From Bacteroidota bacterium (lineage in GTDB: Bacteria > Bacteroidota > Bacteroidia > Cytophagales > Cyclobacteriaceae), in contig JAFDYV010000007.1 of the NCBI GenBank assembly GCA_018267275.1, forward strand, positions 124,001 to 188,000: 64,000 bases of DNA, written 5' to 3'. Within the stretch, counting starts at the first letter, position 1. Every line of letters begins with the position of its first letter. The translations under genes were made by a program, and so were the position numbers. The notes under the pieces were generated by a model. The model saw only the letters and a program-made list of their open reading frames with translations, ran no database searches and was not told where the DNA came from. Shown here piece after piece: positions 34,852 through 45,000 of the stretch.

Positions 34852-37800
34852 GTGTTCGAATCATTCTTTTCGTTCTAGTTTCACTTCATTGGAGAGCATG
34901 GAGTCAACCGTTGGTTGCAGATTTTTCGATGCCATCCACTATGTGCCTTGGCCAAACAATAAACCCAACCAACCAGTCAGTTGGGGCATCAAGTTATTTC
35001 TGGGATTTTTGTGATGGAGATTTAGGGCAAACGCCTACCGTATCTACGCTTGTAAACAACTCAGGTGGCTCAAGCTCTCGTGTAGAGGTAAAGTACAGCA
35101 ATGGCAATTATTACGGATTCTTTTTATCGGGTGGCCCTCAGAATTTGTATCGATTGAATTTTGGCAATTCGCTTACCAATACGCCTGTCATTACGAGCCT
35201 CGGTTCGTTGGGCTTAAACTCCAACCAACTTAGGGCTCTGTCACTTGCTTCCGATGGTGCGAGTTTTTTTGCTTTTATTGTTGACAGTCAAAAAAATGCT
35301 GTCTACCGACTTGATTTTGGTAACTCGCTTGCCAATACCCCGGCTTCACCAGTAAAGATTTTTGATTCAAGTCCACTGAATAGCCCATATGGGGTTTCTG
35401 TGGTGGAGGAGGGTGCGATCAAATATCTCTTTTTAGCCAACAACGCAGATGGAAACCTGGTGCGACTTACATTTTCCGCTGGATTCTCTTCTTCTATTTC
35501 GCAAGCATCAGCCGTTGTAGTTTCAACCCAAGGTATCATTAGTTCTACATTTATTTACCAGAATGGTACGCTTCATTGCGCTGCCGTGGTTCCGGCTCTG
35601 GGGCAAGTATTAAAGGTCACCTTTCACAACGGGGCGAGTGACCTAACGGCACAAGTTTTATCATTAAATGTTCCAGGGCCATTGGGTGCAGAGCTCGCGA
35701 TTGAGAACGGTGCTTGCTTTTTGTTTGCTCAAGCCCGAAACCCAGCCACTGGAATATTCAGATTTGATTTTGGTAGTTCTTTCCAAAACGCACCAGCTAG
35801 CGTTCAACTCACGGGTTTGGGATTTGGCACATCAGAACTTGCAAACATATCCATCTTTCGTTCGGAAAGTGATTGGATTGGATTCGTAGCAGAATATATC
35901 GGTCAAAAAACTTATCGTCTTCAGTTTCCTAATCCCTGCTTTACAGCAACGGCAGTGAGTCAAGTTGAATTTCCCGAACTCAGTACATCATTGGCAGGTG
36001 TATTTTCTGTCGCTTTAACAGCAACTGATAATTTGGGTAACTCAGCTATATCCAAAAAGAGTATCAACATAAATGGCAGTAACTCACCCGATATCGACTT
36101 TACCTCTACAAATAATTGTGTTAACAGTGGTGTTGTGTTTTCTTCTGTCAACGTATCGGGAAACATTACTGCGTACAATTGGGATTTTGGTGATACATCA
36201 TCAGCGACTGCCGCAAATCCAGTGCATGTTTATTCTACTGCATCCAATTATTCGGTCACCTTGCAGGTCACTGCTGCTAATGGTTGCCAAAACACTAAGC
36301 GAAAACAGTTTCAAATTTATAATCCACCGCAGGCAAGTTTTTCATTGCCGCCCAGCTCACCTTTTTGCACCAATCAGTCGTTGGTTTTTACAAACAATAG
36401 CACGTTCGATAGTGGCTCTAATCCAGTCTGGCAGTGGCAGATAAACGGCATGGCAGCGGCTACCACACAAGATTTTTCAACCGCTTTTGCTACAACCGGC
36501 CCGCAGATAATTGTTTTGCAAGCCTCCATTCCCGGCTGTAGCACTTCGGCTTCACAATCTATCAGCTCGTTGGTGGTCGGACCGCTCGTCAACTTTAACG
36601 GTCCTTCTGTCACGTGCGCGCAAACAAGTTTATCCTTTAGCAATTCTACGGTTGATTCAGTTTCAGCCTACACGTGGTCTTTTGGTGATGGCAACACATC
36701 CACTTCTACCAACGCATCGAACACATACGCTAATATTGGCACGTATCAAGTGACGCTACAAGCCAACAATGCGGCCGGTTGCCAAAACACCGCTACCAAA
36801 AGCATCACCATTTATTCCAAACCGCAACCCGATTTTGCTATTGGCCTGCCACCTTTTTCTTGTGCAGGCACACCCTCGCAGTTTACCGATCAAACCCCAG
36901 CACCAACTGACAGCAACATTACCGCTTGGCAATGGGCATTTGGCGACCCGGCCAGCGGTACCTCTAATACCCGAAACCCTACTTACATTTATTCTACTGC
37001 TGGCACCTACAACGTTTCCCTTACTGCAACCACCAATTTTGGATGCTCCAGCGCCATTCAAAAGGCCGTCACTATTTCTGCTTCGCCCCAAGCGGCTTTT
37101 ACCAACTCGGTAGCATGTGTGAGTCAGCCTACACAGTTTACTGATGGATCATCAGGTAGCATTCGCTCGCGTTTGTGGACGATACAAGGAAACTCATTTA
37201 CAACGCCCAACGTGCAATTTGCATTTGTTGCTCCAGGGTCGTACCCCGTGCTGCTTACCATAACAGGCACCAACAACTGCACCAGCCAGGTAGCGAAAAG
37301 TATTGTGGTACCGGTGTTGCCCACACTTGATTTTTCAGTTCAGGCTGCTTGCAACACTAACCCAACTTTGTTTTCAGAGATCACGACCGGGGCCGATGCG
37401 CCCGTGTCTCAAGCATGGAACTTTGCCAGCCTTGGCACAGGAACTGGCGCAGCCGCGCAATTCACCTTTAATACTCCCGGCAACTATGCCGTGCAACTGC
37501 GCAGCACACGCCAGTCTGGTTGTGTGTATAGCATCACCAAAAACGTCAGCGTCATCCAAGGGCCGGTGGCAGACTTCACTCCTTCGGTGGACGTAGGCGG
37601 ACTTCCATTGCTCGTCAACTTTGTGAATACCTCCACGGGAGCGAGTGGCTACCTGTGGCGTTTTGGTGATAGTGCCAACACCACCTCAACCGTGGTAAGT
37701 CCTAATTTTACCTTCACTGAGCTGGGCGTTTACGCAGTAAAATTGACGGCTTCAAACACTGCTGGTTGTGCGTTTACCACATCAAAACCAATCACCGTGT

Positions 37801-38375
37801 TAGTGCCGAACATAAACGTAATATTATCCGACTTTAGAGCTACACCCGATGGCAGCGGAATTCTTCAACCAACCGTGAGCATCGTCAACAATGGAAACCT
37901 GCCAGTTAGTAACCCGGACTTGTTGATAGACGTAGCTTCTGCCGGCCTTGTTAGAAAGAGATTGAATGTACGAATTCTGCCGAATCAAACAATGTCCGTT
38001 CCGGTTGACCTGCAAATAGTGGCACGGTCGGCCGGCTACATTTGCGCAGAATTAGTAGTGCCTAACAACAACGCAGATTTTGACAAAAGAAGATGTTTGC
38101 CATTGGGTTCTGATGAGATTTTGTTTGCCCCGTACCCTAACCCGGCAGCAGACATACTGAATTTTGATTGGGTGAGCACGCAAGCCAAACCGGTATCAGT
38201 GATGGTGTTTAACCCTGGTGGGAGCGAAGTTTTTCGCCAACAGTTTGAATCAATCGCAGCGGGCTTGAACCGCTTACAGATTAAAACGACCGAACTCCCA
38301 AACGGTCTTTACTACATTCTGTATTCTGACGGCACCACCACCAAATCTTTTAGTTTCGCTGTCGCGAAAAATTAG
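34848..38375 (+). CDS. PKD-repeat surface protein with T9SS sorting domain
   Basis: The 1175-residue exported protein begins with a signal sequence (MSVRIILFVLVSLHWRAWSQ). Residues about 60-380 hold beta-propeller-like repeats with 'LYRLDFGNSLxNTP' motifs. PKD domains follow, seen as AYNWDFGDTSSATAANP, TWSFGDGNTSTSTNA, WQWAFGDPASGTSNTRNP and YLWRFGDSANTTSTV. The last 90 residues form a type A T9SS C-terminal domain (FAPYPNPAADILNFDW, LNRLQIKTTELPNGLYYILY, KSFSFAV). T9SS cargo is cleaved at this domain and often fixed to A-type LPS on the cell surface. The start overlaps the upstream glycosyltransferase stop by ATGA, making it the last gene of the polysaccharide run. A terminator-like hairpin follows. 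Confidence 0.92.
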   Translation: MSVRIILFVLVSLHWRAWSQPLVADFSMPSTMCLGQTINPTNQSVGASSYFWDFCDGDLGQTPTVSTLVNNSGGSSSRVEVKYSNGNYYGFFLSGGPQNLYRLNFGNSLTNTPVITSLGSLGLNSNQLRALSLASDGASFFAFIVDSQKNAVYRLDFGNSLANTPASPVKIFDSSPLNSPYGVSVVEEGAIKYLFLANNADGNLVRLTFSAGFSSSISQASAVVVSTQGIISSTFIYQNGTLHCAAVVPALGQVLKVTFHNGASDLTAQVLSLNVPGPLGAELAIENGACFLFAQARNPATGIFRFDFGSSFQNAPASVQLTGLGFGTSELANISIFRSESDWIGFVAEYIGQKTYRLQFPNPCFTATAVSQVEFPELSTSLAGVFSVALTATDNLGNSAISKKSININGSNSPDIDFTSTNNCVNSGVVFSSVNVSGNITAYNWDFGDTSSATAANPVHVYSTASNYSVTLQVTAANGCQNTKRKQFQIYNPPQASFSLPPSSPFCTNQSLVFTNNSTFDSGSNPVWQWQINGMAAATTQDFSTAFATTGPQIIVLQASIPGCSTSASQSISSLVVGPLVNFNGPSVTCAQTSLSFSNSTVDSVSAYTWSFGDGNTSTSTNASNTYANIGTYQVTLQANNAAGCQNTATKSITIYSKPQPDFAIGLPPFSCAGTPSQFTDQTPAPTDSNITAWQWAFGDPASGTSNTRNPTYIYSTAGTYNVSLTATTNFGCSSAIQKAVTISASPQAAFTNSVACVSQPTQFTDGSSGSIRSRLWTIQGNSFTTPNVQFAFVAPGSYPVLLTITGTNNCTSQVAKSIVVPVLPTLDFSVQAACNTNPTLFSEITTGADAPVSQAWNFASLGTGTGAAAQFTFNTPGNYAVQLRSTRQSGCVYSITKNVSVIQGPVADFTPSVDVGGLPLLVNFVNTSTGASGYLWRFGDSANTTSTVVSPNFTFTELGVYAVKLTASNTAGCAFTTSKPITVLVPNINVILSDFRATPDGSGILQPTVSIVNNGNLPVSNPDLLIDVASAGLVRKRLNVRILPNQTMSVPVDLQIVARSAGYICAELVVPNNNADFDKRRCLPLGSDEILFAPYPNPAADILNFDWVSTQAKPVSVMVFNPGGSEVFRQQFESIAAGLNRLQIKTTELPNGLYYILYSDGTTTKSFSFAVAKN

Positions 38376-38379
38376 GATT

Positions 38380-38413
38380 AGCCAAATTTAGTTTGGCTTC
38401 GTTCATTTTTTTT
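38380..38413 (+). terminator. Candidate terminator after the PKD gene
   Basis: AGCCAAA pairs with TTTGGCT around a 5-base loop (38380-38398). A run of eight T follows after seven bases (38406-38413). It would end the polysaccharide operon before the Lrp-family gene. Confidence 0.55.
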
Positions 38414-38454
38414 GAAATATAATTTTAATATTTGTCTAGCAAACTCAAATACAA

Positions 38455-38922
38455 ATGAAGGTAAAGCTAGACCCCACCGATCGCAAGATTTTAGAATTAC
38501 TACAAAGCAACTCAAACATTACCAACGCGCAACTAGCGCAAGAAATCGGGCTTTCACCTGCGCCTACACTCGAAAGGGTGAAGAAAATGGAAACGATGGG
38601 CGTTATCAAAAGTTATCACGCGGTGGTGGACTTGGCAAAAGTTGGTTTAGGCGTGTGCACCCTGGTAACGGTGTCGCTCAAAGGGCACAACAAAGACAAT
38701 ATCAATGCATTTATGAAGGCGGTGAACAACGTGCCAGAAGTAGTGGAGTGTCACCACGTAACGGGCAGTGCCGATTTCATTCTGAAGATTGTTGCGGCCG
38801 ATATTCCCTCTTACCAAAATTTGATGTTGGAGAAATTATCCAATATTGAAGTGGTAGACAACATGCAGACGACTATCATTTTATCTACTTTAAAAGACAG
38901 CAAAGTTGTACCATTGCCATGA
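38455..38922 (+). CDS. Lrp/AsnC family transcriptional regulator
   Basis: The 155-residue protein has the N-terminal winged HTH (LDPTDRKILELLQSNSNITN, then QLAQEIGLSPAPTLERVKKM) and the C-terminal RAM ligand-binding domain (VDLAKVGLGVCTLVTVSL, VVECHHVTGSADFILKIVA). Proteins of this family sense amino acids and regulate metabolic genes. It overlaps the following phosphoribosyltransferase gene by ATGA, so the pair is cotranslated. An alternative-frame open stretch over the same DNA (38412-38849) is a shadow. The target genes cannot be read from the sequence. Confidence 0.92.
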   Translation: MKVKLDPTDRKILELLQSNSNITNAQLAQEIGLSPAPTLERVKKMETMGVIKSYHAVVDLAKVGLGVCTLVTVSLKGHNKDNINAFMKAVNNVPEVVECHHVTGSADFILKIVAADIPSYQNLMLEKLSNIEVVDNMQTTIILSTLKDSKVVPLP

Positions 38923-39428
38923 AGGAAGTGATTGAAAAAACGTTGGTGCTATCGGGTACGCAAATCAATCAGAAAATAAAGCGGATTGCTTTTGAAGTTT
39001 TTGAAAATAATGCGAAGGAAAAATTGCTGGTGTTTGCCGGCATCGATGGGCAAGGTTACGCATTTGCAAAGTTGTTAGCCAAAGAGGTAAAATCCATTGC
39101 CGGAATGGAGGTCAGCGTTATCAAAGTTTCGGTGGATAAGTTGGCGCCAACACAAAGCGAGGTAACGTTAGATACAGCCGCCTCCGCATTCAAAAAGAAA
39201 GTGGTGGTTTTAGTAGATGATGTGCTCAACAGCGGGCGCACGTTGGCATATGCCATGAAACCTTTTTTAGAGATGGGTGTAAAGAAGATGGAGGTGGCAG
39301 TGTTGGTTAATCGCAGTCGCACCTCGTTTCCCATTACGCCAACCTACACCGGTTACGAATTAACCACTACTTTAACCGACCATGTGGAAGTGAAACTCGG
39401 CAAAGAAGCGGCTGTTTATTTACTGTAG
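38919..39428 (+). CDS. Phosphoribosyltransferase family protein
   Basis: The 169-residue protein has the type I phosphoribosyltransferase fold. The PRPP-binding motif is VVLVDDVLNSGRT at about residue 90-105. The end of the protein (LVNRSRTSFPITPTYTGYEL) resembles PyrR, which pairs a phosphoribosyltransferase with uracil-dependent regulation. It may be a PyrR-like regulator or a purine/pyrimidine salvage enzyme; the PyrR RNA-binding residues were not checked. Its start overlaps the Lrp stop by ATGA. Confidence 0.85.
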   Translation: MKEVIEKTLVLSGTQINQKIKRIAFEVFENNAKEKLLVFAGIDGQGYAFAKLLAKEVKSIAGMEVSVIKVSVDKLAPTQSEVTLDTAASAFKKKVVVLVDDVLNSGRTLAYAMKPFLEMGVKKMEVAVLVNRSRTSFPITPTYTGYELTTTLTDHVEVKLGKEAAVYLL

Positions 39429-39488
39429 GATTTCAGATCACAATTCTAAAAGTGAAAGTTTTGAATCTTAAATTTTAAATCTGAAATC
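39429..39488. repeat. Inverted repeat of A/T-rich 'ATCTGAAATC' type between genes
   Basis: GATTTCAGAT (39429-39438) is the exact reverse complement of ATCTGAAATC (39479-39488), with 40 bases between. The spacer uses similar ATCTTAAATTTTAAATC words. Comparable blocks occur in other intergenic gaps of this window. Confidence 0.6.
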
Positions 39489-39495
39489 AAGAGAT

Positions 39496-40317
39496 ATGTC
39501 TGTTCACAAAAAAACAGAACTAAAGAAGATCACAACCCACCAATTGCGCGAAATGAAAGCGCGCGGAGAAAAGATTGCCATGTTAACTGCCTATGACTAT
39601 AGCATGGCAAAAATCATTGATGGTGCAGGCATTGATGTAATTTTAGTGGGTGACTCGGCTAGCAATGTAATGGCGGGCAACGAGACTACCCTACCCATCA
39701 CGCTCGATCAAATGATCTACCATGCCACTTCGGTAGTAAAGGCAGTAAAGCGTGCATTGGTGGTGGTTGATATCCCCTTTGGTTATTATCAGGGCAGTTC
39801 GGGCGAGGCCTTGCGTTCGTCTATCCGAATTATGAAAGAGTCGGGTGGGCATGCGGTAAAGATTGAGGGTGGGAGCGAGGTAAAAGATTCTGTGCTGCGG
39901 ATATTGAGTGCCGGTGTGCCGGTGATGGGGCACTTGGGCTTAACTCCGCAGTCGATATACAAATTTGGAACTTACACAGTGCGTGCCCGCGAAGAGGCGG
40001 AGGCAACTAAGTTGCTGGACGATGCCGAGATGTTGCAAGAGTGTGGCTGTTTTGGCTTGGTGCTTGAGAAGATACCCGCAGAGCTCGCAAAAAAAGTGGC
40101 GAGCCGCTTGCACATTCCTGTCATTGGTATTGGCGCAGGTCCCGATGTAGATGGGCAAGTGTTAGTCATGCAAGATATGTTGGGCATCACGCACGAGTTT
40201 AAGCCACGCTTTTTACGTAGGTATGCCGATTTGAATACCGTCATCACGCAGGCAGTGGGCAAGTATGTTGATGATGTGAAGGCGAAAGATTTCCCTAATC
40301 AAGATGAGAAGTATTAA
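39496..40317 (+). CDS. panB: 3-methyl-2-oxobutanoate hydroxymethyltransferase
   Basis: The 273-residue protein matches PanB, which makes ketopantoate from 2-oxoisovalerate and 5,10-methylene-THF in coenzyme A synthesis. Metal and substrate motifs are [47 protein letters not shown] and [20 protein letters not shown]. The length is close to the E. coli enzyme. It stands alone after the A/T-rich repeat spacer. PanC and panD are not seen nearby. Confidence 0.96.
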   Translation: MSVHKKTELKKITTHQLREMKARGEKIAMLTAYDYSMAKIIDGAGIDVILVGDSASNVMAGNETTLPITLDQMIYHATSVVKAVKRALVVVDIPFGYYQGSSGEALRSSIRIMKESGGHAVKIEGGSEVKDSVLRILSAGVPVMGHLGLTPQSIYKFGTYTVRAREEAEATKLLDDAEMLQECGCFGLVLEKIPAELAKKVASRLHIPVIGIGAGPDVDGQVLVMQDMLGITHEFKPRFLRRYADLNTVITQAVGKYVDDVKAKDFPNQDEKY

Positions 40318-40495
40318 CGTTCGGAGGTTTTGAGGTGTTGTAGTTATCACGTTTGTTACAAACTGATTCCGTAAAGTATAATTGAACTACAGGAACTGAG
40401 GATTCAACAATAGTATAAAATTTCCTACTTTTCGGGTCGAAATACGTCAAATTCACTTCAGCACTTCATAAACATCTACACTTTAACACATTAAA

Positions 40496-41722
40496 ATGAG
40501 CGACCAAAAAATCACCATCTCCAACGGTAAACTAAACGTGCCCAATAATCCCACCATTCCCTTTATTGAGGGCGATGGAACAGGCGTAGATATTTGGCCG
40601 GCATCACAGCATGTGTTTGATGCGGCAATTGAAAAAGCATATCAAGGCAAGCGCAAAATAACCTGGAAGGAAGTATTGGCGGGCGAAAAAGCCTTTAACA
40701 AAACAGGCAACTGGATGCCGGAAGAAACCTTAACCATCTTCCGCGAGTATTTGGTGGGCATTAAAGGCCCGTTGACAACCCCGGTGGGTGGCGGCATCCG
40801 TTCGTTGAATGTAGCATTGCGCCAAGAACTAGACTTGTATGCATGTGTGCGCCCGGTGCGTTGGTTTAAGGGGGTGCCGTCTCCTGTAAAAGAGCCGCAC
40901 AAAACAGACATGTGCATCTTCCGCGAAAATACAGAAGACATTTACGCGGGCATAGAATTTCAGCAAGGCACAGACGACAACAAGAAATTCATGTCGTTTT
41001 TGAAAGAGAACTTTTCAAAGCAGTACAAGAAAATCCGTTTCCCGGAAACATCCGGCATCGGCATTAAGCCTGTTTCGAAAGAAGGAACGGAGCGTTTGGT
41101 GCGCTCGGCTATTCAGTTTGCAATCGACCAAAAGAAACCAAATGTAACCCTGGTACACAAAGGCAACATCATGAAGTTTACCGAGGGTGGCTTCCGCGAT
41201 TGGGGTTATGCTTTGGCGAAGAATGAATTTGGCGCGACCGAGCTGGATGGCGGGCCATGGATGGTGTTGGAAAAGAACGGCCACAAGATTGTGATTAAAG
41301 ATGCCATTGCGGATGCTTTCTTGCAGCAAATTTTGTTGCGCCCCGATGAGTACTCGGTGGTGGCTACGTTGAATTTGAATGGTGACTATATCTCTGATGC
41401 TTTGGCAGCGATTGTAGGTGGTATTGGCATCGCACCGGGTGGTAACGTGAACTACATTACCGGCCACGCGATTTTTGAAGCTACACACGGCACGGCACCC
41501 AAGTACGCGGGTCAAGACAAGGTAAATCCCGGGTCGGTAATTCTTTCGGGTGTGATGATGCTCGAGTACATGGGCTGGCAAGAGGCGGCCGATTTGATCA
41601 TTAAAGGTTTGGAAGGAGCGATTTCGTCTAAACGCGTAACGTATGACTTCCATCGATTAATGGAAGGTGCTACTTTATTGAAGTGTTCTGAGTTTGGGCA
41701 AGAGGTGGTGAAGAACATGTAA
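40496..41722 (+). CDS. icd: NADP-dependent isocitrate dehydrogenase
   Basis: The 408-residue protein is an isocitrate/isopropylmalate dehydrogenase family enzyme. Marks are [40 protein letters not shown] with the regulatory-type serine, [36 protein letters not shown] and [19 protein letters not shown]. Its length and motifs are those of bacterial dimeric ICD in the TCA cycle. It ends at a GAAA-loop terminator 30 bp downstream. A 178-bp leader region upstream has no strong promoter match. Confidence 0.94.
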   Translation: MSDQKITISNGKLNVPNNPTIPFIEGDGTGVDIWPASQHVFDAAIEKAYQGKRKITWKEVLAGEKAFNKTGNWMPEETLTIFREYLVGIKGPLTTPVGGGIRSLNVALRQELDLYACVRPVRWFKGVPSPVKEPHKTDMCIFRENTEDIYAGIEFQQGTDDNKKFMSFLKENFSKQYKKIRFPETSGIGIKPVSKEGTERLVRSAIQFAIDQKKPNVTLVHKGNIMKFTEGGFRDWGYALAKNEFGATELDGGPWMVLEKNGHKIVIKDAIADAFLQQILLRPDEYSVVATLNLNGDYISDALAAIVGGIGIAPGGNVNYITGHAIFEATHGTAPKYAGQDKVNPGSVILSGVMMLEYMGWQEAADLIIKGLEGAISSKRVTYDFHRLMEGATLLKCSEFGQEVVKNM

Positions 41723-41752
41723 CGAATTGAATAGATCTTAGTAATACTTGAG

Positions 41753-41774
41753 TCCCGCGAAAGCGGGATTTTTG
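41753..41774 (+). terminator. Terminator of icd
   Basis: TCCCGC pairs with GCGGGA around a GAAA tetraloop (41753-41768), followed by a run of five T. Confidence 0.75.
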
Positions 41775-41790
41775 TTTGGTTAATAGATTT

Positions 41791-41941
41791 GTCACCCTGA
41801 GCATGGCGAAGGGTTGTGAATGGTGTTTTTCGAATCCGTCTTCGCCAAGCTCAGACTGACAGTGGGCGCTCGGACTGACGTTGGGTCTTTGTCCCCCTTA
41901 GCATGGCTGAAGGGAATGTCACCCTGAGCATGGCGAAGGGT
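41791..41941. repeat. Four copies of a dispersed GTCACCCTGAGC-type repeat
   Basis: Near-identical copies of GTCACCCTGAGCATGGCGAA, each continuing GGG, lie at 41791-41814 and 41918-41941. A shorter diverged copy lies at 41891-41914. An inverted, partly scrambled copy (CTTCGCCAAGCTCAGACTGAC in part) lies at 41840-41860. The 359-bp spacer between icd and the giant-protein gene is filled by this block and the two terminators; I see no gene in it. This is a known style of intergenic repeat in Bacteroidota genomes. Confidence 0.72.
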
Positions 41942-42008
41942 CTTTGGCTTGATGCCTCGAAAACATTTTGCCAAGTTGAGACTAACTAGGACCAAGTGGA
42001 ATCAAATG

Positions 42009-42041
42009 AAAAATCCCCACGCTTTTGGCGTGGGGATTTTT
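42009..42041. terminator. Bidirectional terminator
   Basis: A 14-bp perfect stem (42009-42022 with 42028-42041) has CCCCACGC facing GCGTGGGG, a TTTTG loop, and A/T runs on both sides. It lies about 40 bp past the stop of the giant-protein gene and can also end transcription from icd. Confidence 0.8.
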
Positions 42042-42081
42042 GTTATTACTGGCGCTTAAACCTTCGCGGGTGTTCGCACTA

Positions 42082-45000
42082 TCAGTTATTTTCCTTCTTG
42101 TCTGAAACGTGATTTACGCTCCTGTCCAAAGGCAGGCCATAGGCTTCTGGATGTAAGTATTTTCCTTTTTCCTTGGCCGGTTTTTCTACTTCTGGAACCA
42201 CTCTGTTTTGCTCTGCGTATGGATCTTTGCGAATGCCGGTTACTTGCCAGCTCACTTTTACATTTGCCTTGTCGGTTTTAATCACAAACTTGTTGTCCTT
42301 TACCTCTGAAGCGATGATGGCTTGTGCAAAAGCACCAATCACCGTCAGTTGGTATCGGAAATCTTTGTTCAATGACTCGAAGTAAGCAGGTAATTCAACG
42401 GTAGCGTTGCCGTCTACATCTGTTGTAATGTTTCCATTGTAAACGTTCATCATGTCCGGGCTTTCCACGAAACTGTGATACAAGTACTTGTTTTCGGGGT
42501 CTTGCGGATGATCAATTTTAAACGTTCCAGAACCTTTCGATAAACTTCCCGCGATGGCTACGTTACCATTGGCACCAATAGACATTTGAAGTAAGCTAGT
42601 CGTAGTACTTGTTCCTGCATAAAATCTGTGCTGCGCTCCAGCGTTGTTGGGAATTTGATAGCGAAATTCGCCACCGTTCACGCCAAATCCATAATACTCG
42701 TGATCGTTATTTGCGGATTCCCACAACACCAATCTGCGATTTCCAAGTACGTTGGCAAACTGTAACGCTGCATTGGGCGAAATGGTGCCAATCCCGATGT
42801 TACCACCTGCTGTAATCGTCATTCGATTGGTGGCGTTGGTTTGAAAATACATCGCTGCATTTTGATTGTTAGCAATGAATGCTTCTTGCACACCGGCACC
42901 ACCGAGTCCTATGTTCAAACCACTCGTAGCCGAACTATTCGTAATGCGCATGTACACTTGGTTGGCACCCGGATCGCTCACATGTAAGCGTTGAGCAGGT
43001 GCGTTGGTGCCGATTCCTACATTGGTGCTAGCAGTTGCCCCATTCAAACCGTTAATGCTTCCCAACACCAAACTGTTGCTCTGGTTAACTTGTGCCCTAA
43101 ATCCAATTGCTGCTGCGTTAGATAATGACACTGAACCAACATCCGCATTATTTCCAATAACAACGTGGCCGTCTCCGGTAGTATTGGTGTCACCGGCTCT
43201 GTTGCCGATGTACACACTTTGGTTGCCGGTTGTGTTAGCCTGCCCGGCTTTTTCACCAATAAAAGTATTCACCGATCCTGTTGTACTTTCACCTGCTTGT
43301 GCGCCAATAAGCGTATTTCCTGCTGCTGTGTTGGCAGCATTGCCTGCATACCATCCAATGATGGTGTTGAGGTCACCACCGGTTTTTGATAAGGCCGCAT
43401 TTTGCCCAATAATTACATTGTAGTTACCAGTGTTGGCAGCACCCGCGCTATTCCCAAAAATGGCGTTATCAATACCCGCAGTTGAAATAGAATTTCCGGC
43501 AGTGAGTGTATTAGATCCTGAGCTGCTGATCAAACCCCCACCGCCCGCAGGTTGCCAGGTTGCATTCCCGCTGGCATCTGATGTCAGCACGCGACCTGCA
43601 CCCAATGTACCCCCCGTAATTTGCAATTGGCCTGCTACTAACTTGGCAGTAGTGCCTGTACCTACGTTTACGGTGGTTACGCTGCCGTTACCGAGTTGTA
43701 TGGTGTTGCTCGTGGCTACAGTGGCAAATGCTCCTATGGCTGTTGAATTGGTAAGGCCTGTAGCGCCAGCATTCGCATCGGCACCCACGCCTACATAAGT
43801 GTTATTGGTTCCGGTGGTGTTGATAGTGCCCGCATTCGATCCTATCGCGGTATTGTTGCCGGCTGTTGTATTGATCAGCGCCCGCGAACCAAATGCCGAG
43901 TTATCACTAGCCGTGGTAACGTTCAATGCCTGATAGCCCATGGCTACGTTAAAGTTACCGGCAGAATTGCCGGTAAGCGCAGTGCCAACGGCCATGTTGA
44001 AATTTCCGGTAGTGTTCGCCTGCAGTGCATCTTTACCAATGGCAGTGTTGCCTTGCCCAGTAGTGTTGGCGAGCAACGCATTGGCACCAATACCTGTATT
44101 AGCATTTACCGCTGCGCTGGTGCTTTCACCCGATCGGAATCCAAAGAAAGTGTTCGCATTTGAGTGATGTATTTGGCCAGCTCTGAAACTGTTCACCATT
44201 AAATTCAACGGTACAGCGTCTCGTGTCCCGATGTAGTTGGTGCCCGTCAACGGCACTCCGTCTACGGTTCCTGTGTTGCCTCCCAAAGTCCAGCCACTGC
44301 CTCCGCTTGCGGGCTGCCACGTAGCGTTTCCGCTAGCGTCAGAAGTTAGCACCCGACCTGCACCTAACGTGCCCCCCGTAATCTGCAATTGGCCAGCCAC
44401 TAATTTAGCTGTCGTGCCTGTTCCCACATTTACAGTCGTGACAGCCGCATCGCCCAATTGAATGGTGTTACTAGTGGTAACAGAAGCATTTGCACCAATG
44501 GCGGTTGCGTTTGTTAAGGCCACTGATGAGACGTCTGCCTGAAAGCCGACTGCTGTGTTATTGCTGCCTGTCGTGTTGGTGAACATCGACCGATATCCAA
44601 TTGCTGTATTGTTGTTACCAGATACATTGCTGTAAAGCGAATTGATCCCGTTTGCTGCATTTTGGGTGCCAATCGTGCTTGAGAAAAGCGCTCCGCTACC
44701 AACAGCAGAGTTGAAAGACCCGGTTGTGTTTGCTCGCAGGGCAGACCCACCGACTGCAGTGTTGTCGGTGCCGGTTGTATTGCTGTTCAATGAAAATGAT
44801 CCTAACGCAGAATTTGCAGCCCCCGAAGTATTTGCAGCCATTGAGTTCAATCCAATTGCAGAGTTGTTTGCGCCAGTATTTAGAGCGCCAGCTGTTTGCC
44901 CGAAGAAAACATTAAATCCATCGAGTCTGCCTGTGCGGATATTGTTGACCATAAAATTGAGCGCGATGTTATCTCTCGTTCCGATATAGTTTGTTCCTGT

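Larger units (their letters stand above)
17443..38375 (+). other. Surface polysaccharide (O-antigen/exopolysaccharide) biosynthesis locus
   Basis: Almost all genes in this 21-kb block run on the plus strand and many overlap by 4-8 bases. Together they could supply sugars (aminotransferase, UDP-GlcNAc 2-epimerase), build a repeat unit (at least five glycosyltransferases), decorate it (two methyltransferases, pyruvyltransferase, amidotransferase) and export it (flippase). A polytopic membrane protein at 19773 is a candidate polymerase. No initiating sugar-phosphate transferase, chain-length regulator or ABC exporter is present. One glycosyltransferase (21053-22141) is on the opposite strand. 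The boundaries are inferred from gene content. Confidence 0.8.

Noticed and set aside
38412..38849. 145-codon plus-strand frame over the Lrp-family gene
   Set aside because: It is a second frame over a clear Lrp/AsnC gene, with low-complexity basic sequence.
41015..41653. 212-codon minus-strand frame within icd
   Set aside because: It is antisense to a well conserved enzyme gene and resembles no protein family.
41792..41995. 67-codon minus-strand frame in the icd spacer
   Set aside because: It consists of the translated dispersed repeat and has no independent support as a gene.
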